Source: RGIG4608 sp964413365
GTDB taxonomy: Bacteria > Bacillota > Clostridia > Oscillospirales > CAG-272
Length of the DNA stretch: 6,266 nt
Assembly: GCA_964413365.1 (NCBI GenBank)
Contig: CAYPRM010000048.1
Span: 1-6,266, forward strand
Reading direction: 5' to 3'
Part shown: piece by piece, positions 1 through 5,085 of the stretch
Layout: each line of letters opens with the position of its first letter
Numbering within the stretch: the stretch's first letter is position 1
Translations under genes and position numbers: made by a program
The notes under the pieces: model-generated
Seen by the model: the letters and a program-made list of their open reading frames with translations, nothing else
Database searches by the model: none
Told to the model about the DNA's origin: nothing

Positions 1-7
1 CTATTTA

Positions 8-36
8 ATTATATATTATTTTTTTCGCCTTGTCAA
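8..36 (-). promoter_or_regulatory. Consensus sigma-A promoter firing leftward out of the window
   Basis: On the minus strand a perfect TTGACA (36 to 31) is followed after 17 bases by a perfect TATAAT (13 to 8). Transcription would start at about base 1, so the product lies outside the window. A full 12/12 match at optimal spacing suggests a strong, constitutive transcript such as a stable RNA or a highly expressed gene. Its identity cannot be read here. Confidence 0.85.
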
Positions 37-209
37 TCGTATATTTGAAAGTAGTTTTTTTAACAATTTTGCATACCACGATAATTTGCTAAATCCAACG
101 GGAACGAGCGGACGGATCTTTTGCGACTGCAACTCCGAAATTCGGTCGGAGCAAGCCCTGATCCTACCAATATTTGCGGCAACGCCGCAACATCATTTCC
201 ATAGGCAAC
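37..209. other. Structured non-coding stretch, function unknown
   Basis: No convincing gene lies here. Two strong inverted repeats are present: TTGCGGC/GCCGCAA with a 3-base loop (174-190) and CTCCGA/TCGGAG (133-151). The second is enclosed by an outer GGATC/GATCC pair (114-118 with 160-164), giving a nested fold. On the minus strand one open frame runs through the region and ends with TAA at about 70, but it has no Shine-Dalgarno site or ATG start and I do not call it. The stretch sits between the terminator at 210-250 and the promoter at 8-36. It could be upstream regulatory DNA for the left-hand gene, a small RNA gene, or a decayed element. I do not recognise it as 6S RNA, tmRNA, RNase P RNA or SRP RNA. 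Confidence 0.4.
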
Positions 210-250
210 AAAAAGCCCACCCACAAGAGCGTGCGCTCATACAGGCAGGC
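210..250 (-). terminator. Intrinsic terminator of the glmM operon
   Basis: The hairpin begins 7 bases after the TGA at 257-259. On the minus strand the 5' arm (250 to 239) pairs with the 3' arm (226 to 215) through 11 pairs, including several G-U pairs. It is capped, after one T-T mismatch, by GAGC/GCTC around a GCAC loop, and a TTTTT tract follows (214 to 210). Because the arms rely on G-U pairs that become A-C mismatches in the other strand's RNA, it should work only leftward. Confidence 0.8.
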
Positions 251-256
251 ATTAGG

Positions 257-919
257 TCAAGCTCTCTCCACCACTTCCGCGGTAGATTTGATTATACAAT
301 TCGGCGGATATGTCCCTCGCAGGGAGGTGAGAGGGTAGGCGGAGGTGTTTTTACCTACGATCGTTCCTGGATTTATGACCGAGCCGCAACCAATATTTGC
401 ACCGTCGCCGAGTATTCCGCCGACCTTCCGCAGCCCCGTATCGTGATCGGAATCCGCGTGCACCACGACGCTTTTGCCGTCATTTTTGAGATTGGAGCAA
501 ACAGCCCCTGCACCCAGATGCGCACCGTTTCCGAGAATACTGTCGCCAACGTAATTATAATGTGGCACCTGCACACAGTCGAGCAGGATGCAATTTTTCA
601 GCTCGCAGGAATTGCCGATAACGCAACGCTCGCCAACTATCACGCCACCGCGCAGGAAAGCCCCGGGGCGTATCTGCGTGCCCGAGCCTATGACGCAGGG
701 AGGCTCGATGACGGTATTCGGGTATATCTTCACATTTTCGCCGACGAGCACACCCTCCGATATCAGCGTATATCCCTCGAGTCCGCCCTCGCAAAGCTCC
801 CACGCAAGTGGTGTTATTTTGGGCAGGATCTCCCACGGGTACTCGCACGACTCAAAAAGGGGCAAAAGATGCTTCACACGGCACTCAAAAAGCTCCGCCG
901 TTCTGATCTGCTTATTCAA
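257..919 (-). CDS. Stand-alone left-handed beta-helix acetyltransferase, GlmU C-terminal-like
   Basis: This 220-residue protein resembles the C-terminal half of GlmU, which transfers acetyl from acetyl-CoA to glucosamine-1-phosphate. It lacks the N-terminal uridylyltransferase domain (no LAAGxGTRM motif). Residues 1-50 form a helical lead-in containing YPWEILP; residues 52-210 are hexapeptide repeats (IGSGTQIRPG, IGNSCELKN, GDGANIGCGS). The segment VPHYNYVGDS (118-127) matches the GlmU segment holding the catalytic base, with His120 in place of E. coli His363, and LGAGAVCSNLKNDGK follows as in GlmU's IGAGTITCNYDG. The start is TTG at 919-917, supported by AAAGGAGG 9 bases upstream; no early ATG exists. 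It overlaps the end of glmM by 8 bases, so translation is probably coupled. Similar roughly 220-residue proteins in Clostridia are often named UDP-N-acetylglucosamine pyrophosphorylase. The substrate is inferred from GlmU likeness and from the glmM neighbour; another sugar or acyl acceptor is possible. Confidence 0.85.
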   Translation of the reverse strand: MNKQIRTAELFECRVKHLLPLFESCEYPWEILPKITPLAWELCEGGLEGYTLISEGVLVGENVKIYPNTVIEPPCVIGSGTQIRPGAFLRGGVIVGERCVIGNSCELKNCILLDCVQVPHYNYVGDSILGNGAHLGAGAVCSNLKNDGKSVVVHADSDHDTGLRKVGGILGDGANIGCGSVINPGTIVGKNTSAYPLTSLRGTYPPNCIIKSTAEVVERA

Positions 920-2516
920 TACAGTAGCCCTCCTTTATTATCGTATCCGCTATCATATCTGTGAGCGCCGAGCAGAGCACAGCATCCTCACATTCGACCA
1001 TGACACGTATCAGTGGCTCCGTTCCGCTCGGACGCAGGAGCACACGCCCCCGACCTGCGATCTGCTGTTCGGCACTGCGCACCGCATCTGCGACGGCAGG
1101 GCTTGACATGACCGCATCCTTGTCTGTAACACGGAGATTTTTGAGCCTCTGGGGGTAGAGCACCACATCCTCAACGAGCCTCGAGAGCGAGGACTTGGAA
1201 TCGACCATCTCCTCCGTTACCATGATCGCAGTGAGCAGACCATCGCCCGTGGTGGCGTATTTTTTGAGAATTATATGCCCCGATTGCTCGCCGCCAATGG
1301 AGAAATCGTTCTCCTGCATACATTCGTACACGAATCGGTCGCCGACCTTGGTCTGTATACAGCGCACGCCGAGCTTGTTGAGGCTTGAGACAAATCCGCT
1401 GTTCGACATCACCGTAGCGACGACGGTATTGCTGTTGAGTATGCCGCGATTTTTAAGTCGCCTTGCGAGCAGGTACATTATCTTGTCGCCGTCCACAATA
1501 TTGCCATTCTCGTCCACGGCAAGACAACGGTCGCAGTCGCCGTCAAAGGCAAATCCGACATCGAGATGCTTTTCACGCACAAGACGCACCAGCCCGTCAA
1601 GATGAGTCGAGCCGCAGGCACGGTTGACGTTCAGACCGTCGGGCTCATCGCCAATGACGTAGAGCTGAGCACCGAGCGCACCGAAAACCGCGCGTGCTAT
1701 CGACCACGACGCACCGTTCGCGCAGTCAAGACCGATGCGAAGCTTTTTGTAGGAGTTCGACGCAAGGGAAATGAGGTAGCCTATGTACCTGTTTCGTCCG
1801 CTCACGTGGTCGTGGATCGAGCCTATCGCGTCGCCGACAGCAAGGGGAAGATCGTCGCCCTTCACATTGAGGGACGCAAGATCGCCGTCGAGGTACGCCT
1901 CAATGCTTGCCGTGGTCGCGTCGTCGAGCTTTTCACCCTGACCGTTTATGACCTTGATACCGTTGTCGTGGAAGGGGTTGTGGGACGCCGTTATCATGAT
2001 TCCGCAGTCGAAGCCGTCCATTCTCGTAACATAGGATACGCTCGGAGTGGTGGTAACGTGCAGAATGTACGCATCCGCACCGCTCGTCGCAATTCCCGAG
2101 GCGATCGCGTACTCAAGCATATAGCTCGAGCGCCGCGTGTCCTTGCCTATGACTATACGAGGACGGTAGGTGGGATCGTTTGAAATTTTTTTGTAGTGCC
2201 AGCCGAGAAATCTGCCGACCTTGAAGGCGTGCAGGGAGGTGAGGTCCACTCCTGCCTCGCCCCTGAATCCATCCGTACCGAAATATTTACCCGGGCGATC
2301 CGCGCGAGAGGATATCTCGATCCCGTCACGCAGAAGCGTGTCGCAGGAAACGGAAAAAATGTCAGCGAGCTGTATTATCTTATCGATCTGTGGGAGTGCC
2401 TGATCCATCTCCCATTTTGAGATGGATTGCCGCGAAACACCGACGCTCTCGGCGAGTGCCTCCTGCGAGATCGAGGAATTTGTGCGAAGTGCTGTAAGCT
2501 TTTGTCCGAAGGTCAT
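912..2516 (-). CDS. glmM: Phosphoglucosamine mutase with N-terminal XRE-type HTH domain
   Basis: The 534-residue product interconverts glucosamine-6-phosphate and glucosamine-1-phosphate, a cytosolic step toward UDP-GlcNAc and cell wall. Residues 78-534 are a complete mutase: KYFGTDGFRG (77-86), phosphoserine loop ITASHNP with Ser178, metal loop DGDCDR (325-330), sugar-binding GEQSGH (409-414, the GlmM rather than phosphoglucomutase form) and phosphate loop RPSGTEP (495-501). Residues 1-65 are an additional Cro/C1 helix-turn-helix: LTALRTNSSISQEALAESVG, then SRQSISKWE (28-36) and an FSVSCDTLL tail, as in stand-alone XRE regulators. GlmM is normally about 450 residues and lacks this. Start ATG 2516-2514 has AGGAGA 9 bases upstream; the frame is open further upstream, but that extension carries no domain and lies in promoter DNA. 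No stop, ATG, GTG or TTG lies between residues 65 and 78, so the mutase cannot easily start by itself. It is first in an operon with the GlmU-C-like gene. Confidence 0.93.
   Translation of the reverse strand: MTFGQKLTALRTNSSISQEALAESVGVSRQSISKWEMDQALPQIDKIIQLADIFSVSCDTLLRDGIEISSRADRPGKYFGTDGFRGEAGVDLTSLHAFKVGRFLGWHYKKISNDPTYRPRIVIGKDTRRSSYMLEYAIASGIATSGADAYILHVTTTPSVSYVTRMDGFDCGIMITASHNPFHDNGIKVINGQGEKLDDATTASIEAYLDGDLASLNVKGDDLPLAVGDAIGSIHDHVSGRNRYIGYLISLASNSYKKLRIGLDCANGASWSIARAVFGALGAQLYVIGDEPDGLNVNRACGSTHLDGLVRLVREKHLDVGFAFDGDCDRCLAVDENGNIVDGDKIMYLLARRLKNRGILNSNTVVATVMSNSGFVSSLNKLGVRCIQTKVGDRFVYECMQENDFSIGGEQSGHIILKKYATTGDGLLTAIMVTEEMVDSKSSLSRLVEDVVLYPQRLKNLRVTDKDAVMSSPAVADAVRSAEQQIAGRGRVLLRPSGTEPLIRVMVECEDAVLCSALTDMIADTIIKEGYCIE
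929..936 (-). promoter_or_regulatory. Shine-Dalgarno site that fixes the TTG start at 919
   Basis: The minus strand reads AAAGGAGG (936 to 929), followed by 9 bases and then TTG. It lies inside the last codons of glmM (…K-E-G-Y-C-I-E-stop). This supports the uncommon TTG start and coupled translation of the two genes. Confidence 0.8.
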
Positions 2517-2562
2517 CTTAATAAATCTCCTTTTCGGTCGCCACTTTTGTGGCTGTATAGAT

Positions 2563-2591
2563 ATTATACTAAATATTACGCAAAAATGCAA
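2563..2591 (-). promoter_or_regulatory. Probable sigma-A promoter of the glmM operon
   Basis: On the minus strand TTGCAT (2591 to 2586) is followed after 17 bases by a perfect TATAAT (2568 to 2563). The start would be near 2556, giving a leader of about 40 bases before the ATG at 2516. The -10 box is exact; the -35 box matches only in its first half, which is compatible with regulation. Confidence 0.65.
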
Positions 2592-2608
2592 TGGCAAATA
2601 CGCAAAAA
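2577..2608. repeat. 10-base direct repeat over the glmM promoter
   Basis: TACGCAAAAA occurs at 2577-2586 and again at 2599-2608, exactly 22 bases apart, about two helical turns. The first copy fills much of the -35/-10 spacer and touches the -35 box; the second lies just upstream of it. This arrangement fits a pair of protein sites on one face of the helix, but the A-rich tract makes chance possible. Confidence 0.45.
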
Positions 2609-2620
2609 AATCACGAATTT

Positions 2621-2637
2621 CGCAACCGCAGGTTGCG
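2621..2637. promoter_or_regulatory. Palindrome upstream of the glmM promoter, candidate operator
   Basis: CGCAACC-GCA-GGTTGCG is a perfect 7-base inverted repeat with a 3-base centre, located about 30 bases upstream of the glmM -35 box. XRE-type regulators bind short palindromes, so this could be an operator for the HTH domain of the GlmM fusion itself. On the plus strand a TTTTT run follows it, so a small terminator is the alternative, but no rightward gene ends here. Confidence 0.35.
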
Positions 2638-2639
2638 TT

Positions 2640-2774
2640 TTTGAAAAGAAATGAGTATTTTAGGGTAAAAATGCTCTTATACAAACGAAAATCCGCACTT
2701 TTTGGTTGATTTGACCGCCCGCGTTGCCATGTGGAGAAGAAAATCAGCTTTTGCTTTTTTCTTAAAAAAACCTC
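2640..2774. other. AT-rich spacer without a gene
   Basis: Between the glmM control region and the tRNA-Pro promoter I find no supported gene. The only structure is a weak hairpin at 2737-2763, AAGAAAA pairing with TTTTCTT around an inner AGC-TTTT-GCT. It might slow rightward transcription, but nothing upstream is transcribed rightward. Confidence 0.4.
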
Positions 2775-2803
2775 TTGACATTTAGAGAAAACTATGGTAT
2801 ATT
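2775..2803 (+). promoter_or_regulatory. Promoter of tRNA-Pro
   Basis: A perfect TTGACA (2775-2780) is followed by a 17-base spacer and TATATT (2798-2803). The expected start near 2810 leaves a leader of about 9 bases before the mature tRNA, typical of a dedicated tRNA promoter. Confidence 0.85.
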
Positions 2804-2818
2804 TTATAGGTATGGTAT

Positions 2819-2894
2819 CGAGGTGTAGCGCAGCTGGTAGCGCGCCAGTTTCGGGTACTGGAGGCCGCGAGTTCGAGTCCCGCCACTTCGACCA
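2819..2894 (+). tRNA. tRNA-Pro, anticodon CGG
   Basis: The 76-base cloverleaf has acceptor arms CGAGGTG/CACTTCG (one G-T pair), a D arm GCGC/GCGC and an anticodon stem CCAGT/ACTGG. Loop TTCGGGT carries anticodon CGG at 2852-2854, which reads CCG; G follows it, as usual for proline tRNAs. The T loop is TTCGAGT and the CCA end is encoded. The C1-G72 pair is characteristic of bacterial tRNA-Pro. The T stem GCGAG/CCCGC contains one A-C mismatch (2870 with 2880). It is transcribed alone. Confidence 0.95.
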
Positions 2895-2920
2895 AAAAAC
2901 ACGCTTCGGCGTGTTTTTTT
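2894..2920 (+). terminator. Terminator of tRNA-Pro
   Basis: Directly after the CCA end, ACACGC and GCGTGT pair around a TTCG tetraloop (2899-2914). A-T pairs extend the stem and the hairpin ends in a run of seven T. Confidence 0.9.
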
Positions 2921-3007
2921 AATTGAGTCCGCCCTCGGCGAGAGACAAAAAGCACAAAAGCTCAAATTCATACGCCCAAACAAAAGCAAAAAAAATTTCA
3001 TTTCATA

Positions 3008-3036
3008 TTGCAAAACTCATGTATATGTGATATAAT
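3008..3036 (+). promoter_or_regulatory. Promoter of the small membrane protein gene
   Basis: TTGCAA (3008-3013), a 17-base spacer and a perfect TATAAT (3031-3036) preceded by TG one base upstream, making an extended -10. Transcription would start near 3043, about 39 bases before the ATG at 3082. Confidence 0.7.
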
Positions 3037-3081
3037 GCTTTTACGGAAACGAATTTGAATGATCACGGGAGTAATTTATAT

Positions 3082-3315
3082 ATGAAAAAGAATTACAGGG
3101 TTTCGAGCATCGCATTTGCGGTAGCGTCGTTCAGCTTTTTTATGGCGGCGATAGCGTTTTTTGCACATAAAAACCCGAGCATGGGCGCGACGTTTTTGTG
3201 CCTCGGCTCGTGCAATCTCTGCCTCTCGAGCGTCTTTGTCAGCCTTATAAACAAGCAGAGAAGGGAAGATGAGTCGGAAAATCATGAGGATACCGACAAA
3301 AAAGATCACCAATAA
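3082..3315 (+). CDS. Small two-helix membrane protein, function unknown
   Basis: I do not recognise a named family for this 77-residue protein. It has a short basic N-terminus (MKKNYR), a first hydrophobic helix at about residues 8-28, a tight turn with KNPSMG (30-35) and a second helix at about 35-56. It ends in a very polar, charged tail (KQRREDESENHEDTDKKDHQ, 58-77). The basic flanks suggest both ends in the cytoplasm and a short outside loop. Three cysteines (40, 44, 47) lie in helix two. The ATG at 3082 is preferred over a TTG nine codons upstream because GGGAG lies 10 bases before it. The gene has its own promoter and ends inside a two-way terminator, so it is expressed alone. Codon use and promoter make it a likely real gene; an antisense frame over it is a shadow. 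Confidence 0.75.
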   Translation: MKKNYRVSSIAFAVASFSFFMAAIAFFAHKNPSMGATFLCLGSCNLCLSSVFVSLINKQRREDESENHEDTDKKDHQ

Positions 3316-3356
3316 AAAAAGCTGTCAAGTGATATCACTTGACAGCTTTTTTATTG
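3310..3356. terminator. Perfect palindromic two-way terminator between convergent genes
   Basis: Bases 3321-3346 are a 26-base perfect palindrome centred on GATATC, with 13-base arms beginning GCTGTCAAG. It is flanked by seven A on the left and six T on the right, so each strand reads a hairpin followed by a U tract. The flanks pair on as CAAT/ATTG with one extra A. It ends the gene at 3082-3315 and the operon ending at 3351; the TAA stops of both genes fall in its A/T flanks. Confidence 0.95.
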
Positions 3357-4112
3357 ATTTGTGATATGCGAGAGAAAGAGCGAAAACTGAGTCTTTATAT
3401 GCTCAAGCTCCTGCGGTGGATAGTAAAAATGCGTTGAGCTGTCGAGCATCTCGACCTTGATCCTCGGTGCTTCGGCACGGAGGATATCATAGGACGCGGG
3501 CGAGACGAGCTCATCACGCCCCGACTGGAACGACCGACATGGCGTGGTCAGACTCGGGAGGAGCTTCCGCACTCTGCGGATCTCGGAAAACAGCTCGAGA
3601 TATCTTGGGATCAGCCCGAGGTAGGCAAAGGGATTTTTCGTCATTTGCAGTCCAGTGCATTCCCTTGCGGCGTATGCGAGCGTGTCCTCGGGCTTCAGCG
3701 TGCCGAAATACATCTTCATCATCGTGGAGAACATTCGGTACTTGAAGCCGACCTTTATCGGGATCGAGAGGCAGAAGATGCCCGTGATACGTGGCTCTCC
3801 GATCGCCTCCTCAATAGCGAGGAGCGTGCCCATCGAGTGGGCGAGTATCAGTATTTCCTTGTGATCGGTGAGCAGATCCTCGACCGCCTCATGCACCTGC
3901 GCACGCCATTTTTTCATCGACGAGCGTGAAAAGTCCCCTACGCTGCCGCAATGACCGTCGAGCACCATGTTGTGCACCGAGTAGCCCTCGGGAATGAGCG
4001 GTATAAGATCTCGGAAATGATTTGGCGAGCCGAGTATTCCGTGTATGCAGAGCACGGCAACACTCGCGCCGTCCGCGCGGCGTATCAGCGCGCTATGCTT
4101 GCTCTGTTCCAT
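3351..4112 (-). CDS. Alpha/beta hydrolase, carboxylesterase/monoacylglycerol lipase-like
   Basis: This 253-residue protein has the single-domain alpha/beta hydrolase layout. An oxyanion-hole segment CIHGILGSP (22-30) follows the first strand. The nucleophile elbow is LAHSMG with Ser93 (an A-H-S-M-G version of GxSxG), the acid is probably Asp200 in QSGRDELVS, and the base His228 in SSTHFYYPP. A lid region rich in aromatic and methionine residues lies at about 122-175. It most resembles short-chain carboxylesterases and monoacylglycerol or lysophospholipid lipases, so an acyl ester is the likely substrate. There is no signal peptide, so it should be cytosolic or loosely membrane-bound. ATG 4112-4110 has AGGAG 8 bases upstream. 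Its first 20 bases overlap the end of the membrane protein gene, which implies translational coupling and joint function. The exact substrate is unknown. Confidence 0.9.
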   Translation of the reverse strand: MEQSKHSALIRRADGASVAVLCIHGILGSPNHFRDLIPLIPEGYSVHNMVLDGHCGSVGDFSRSSMKKWRAQVHEAVEDLLTDHKEILILAHSMGTLLAIEEAIGEPRITGIFCLSIPIKVGFKYRMFSTMMKMYFGTLKPEDTLAYAARECTGLQMTKNPFAYLGLIPRYLELFSEIRRVRKLLPSLTTPCRSFQSGRDELVSPASYDILRAEAPRIKVEMLDSSTHFYYPPQELEHIKTQFSLFLSHITNQ

Positions 4113-4860
4113 TTTTCAAGCTCCTGCGTCTTGCGATAGCGCATGCCGCATAGTATATTCCGTAAATGAGAAGGCACATTGAGAACACCACAACGATCAC
4201 GGTAATGGGCATCACCTCATCGGGAATGAAGGGGAAGATGCTGTATGCGAGGAAGAACCAGTTTTGATCCTCGTAGAGCGTGTTGCCCAGCGTCGCCCAG
4301 AGCAGTATTATGATTATTCCGCACAGCTCCTGCCAGACGGTGCGGATATTGAGCCTCACCTCACCGAACGCGAGATTGAGAAACGCCCAGCCGAACAGCA
4401 GACTGTGGAACATAAAGGTCTGAAATACGATATAGGAGAACGGAGGCTGACCACCGAGAGCCGAGCCGGGATAGCACATCCACATAAGGGACGAAACGAG
4501 GGAGAGCACCACGACGGGCGTCTTTATCGGCTTGAATTTCGGGTTGAATTGAGCGAACGTCGCAAAGACCGACATCAGCGTGCAGATATGGAAGGGAAGC
4601 TTGTGTATCGCGATCCTGCCGCCGTAGCTGTCGGAGAGGGGCATGAGAAAGAAATCGGCAATGTAAAGTCCGATGGTCAGATATGCGTAAAGTCGGAGTA
4701 TCCTTGTCCTCGTGCCCTCAGGACTGCGCTTGAAGATCGCCGCTATCAAAAATGCAGAGCCAAAGGCGATGAAAAGATATAAGAAATGCCAGCCGCTGAA
4801 AAGCGTGATCTGCAGCTCCGAGTTGTTCTCGCTCAAAAGCCAATAAACAAATTCCTTCAT
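4093..4860 (-). CDS. YwaF/TMEM164-like integral membrane protein
   Basis: The 255-residue product is strongly hydrophobic, with about seven membrane spans (roughly 24-43, 55-75, 88-105, 113-132, 143-165, 175-192 and 217-242). The HKLPFHIC segment (86-93), a histidine in FMFHSLLFGW (152) and LGNTLY (191-196) resemble the conserved positions of the bacterial YwaF family, which includes eukaryotic TMEM164. TMEM164 has been reported as a membrane acyltransferase using a conserved cysteine; Cys93 may be the equivalent, but this is inference from a remembered pattern. ATG 4860-4858 is chosen because GGAGG lies 7 bases upstream; the frame stays open upstream, but that part contains the promoter and is not hydrophobic. 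It is the first gene of an operon with the overlapping alpha/beta hydrolase. A plain structural or transport role cannot be ruled out. Confidence 0.8.
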   Translation of the reverse strand: MKEFVYWLLSENNSELQITLFSGWHFLYLFIAFGSAFLIAAIFKRSPEGTRTRILRLYAYLTIGLYIADFFLMPLSDSYGGRIAIHKLPFHICTLMSVFATFAQFNPKFKPIKTPVVVLSLVSSLMWMCYPGSALGGQPPFSYIVFQTFMFHSLLFGWAFLNLAFGEVRLNIRTVWQELCGIIIILLWATLGNTLYEDQNWFFLAYSIFPFIPDEVMPITVIVVVFSMCLLIYGIYYAACAIARRRSLKNGTEQA

Positions 4861-4879
4861 AGTTTGTCCTCCATAGACT

Positions 4880-4913
4880 AAGGGCTTAAAATTAAGATCT
4901 AAATATTGCCCTT
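4880..4913 (-). promoter_or_regulatory. Possible leader hairpin before the membrane protein gene
   Basis: In the roughly 54-base leader, AAGGGC (4913 to 4908) and GCCCTT (4885 to 4880) form a 6-pair stem around a 22-base AT-rich loop, ending 7 bases before the GGAGG site. It might affect ribosome access. No known riboswitch is recognised. Confidence 0.35.
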
Positions 4914-4920
4914 TGAGGGT

Positions 4921-4950
4921 ATTGTACCATATTTCCGCGCCCCGTGTCAA
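4921..4950 (-). promoter_or_regulatory. Promoter of the membrane protein/hydrolase operon
   Basis: On the minus strand a perfect TTGACA (4950 to 4945) is followed after 18 bases by TACAAT (4926 to 4921). The expected start is near 4914. It lies downstream of the terminator at 5031-5070, so the operon is independent of the coiled-coil gene. Confidence 0.8.
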
Positions 4951-5030
4951 TAAAAACGTGCTTTTTTTACTAAAAACTCCCAAAGCTCCCGAAAACATAT
5001 ACATTCGACCTCTAAGCGATGCGGAATTTA

Positions 5031-5070
5031 ACAAAAAAACTCAAATAGGACGTGTCCTATTTGAGTTTTA
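5031..5070 (-). terminator. Terminator of the coiled-coil protein gene
   Basis: Arms 5036-5050 and 5055-5069 pair over 15 bases (AAAACTCAAATAGGA with its complement) around a CGTG-type loop. Reading leftward the stem ends in a run of seven T. It begins 16 bases after the TGA at 5086-5088. The plus strand also shows a T-rich 3' side, but no rightward gene ends here. Confidence 0.85.
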
Positions 5071-5085
5071 TTTTGGCTTTATGGA

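Noticed and set aside
37..209. 6S RNA, tmRNA or another known stable RNA gene
   Set aside because: The hairpins are real, but I see no hallmark sequence or closing stem of these families on either strand.
70..235. Short leftward open frame ending near 70
   Set aside because: It would need a GTG start with no ribosome site and reads through the terminator hairpin at 210-250; no family resemblance.
86..964. Rightward 292-residue frame over the acetyltransferase gene
   Set aside because: It has no hydrophobic core or motif, no ribosome site, and lies opposite a clear beta-helix protein.
1566..2183. Rightward 205-residue frame inside glmM
   Set aside because: It is antisense to the conserved mutase domain; codon periodicity follows the minus strand.
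2517..2684. 56-residue upstream extension of the HTH-GlmM frame
   Set aside because: It covers the promoter, the repeats and the ribosome site at 2526-2531; the ATG at 2516 has a proper Shine-Dalgarno site and begins the HTH domain.
2737..2763. Hairpin as a rightward terminator
   Set aside because: The stem is mostly A-T with an internal mismatch and no rightward gene lies upstream of it.
2804..3013. Leftward 69-residue frame ending in GGTRTRGLQYPKLARYQLRY
   Set aside because: It is the antisense translation of tRNA-Pro, a well-known source of spurious proteins, and it runs through the tRNA's promoter and terminator.
4264..4782. Rightward 172-residue frame, rich in Arg and Glu
   Set aside because: This is the shadow of the hydrophobic membrane protein on the other strand; charged antisense frames are expected there.
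4861..5034. 58-residue upstream extension of the YwaF/TMEM164-like frame
   Set aside because: It overlaps a TTGACA/TACAAT promoter, and the ATG at 4860 has GGAGG 7 bases upstream.
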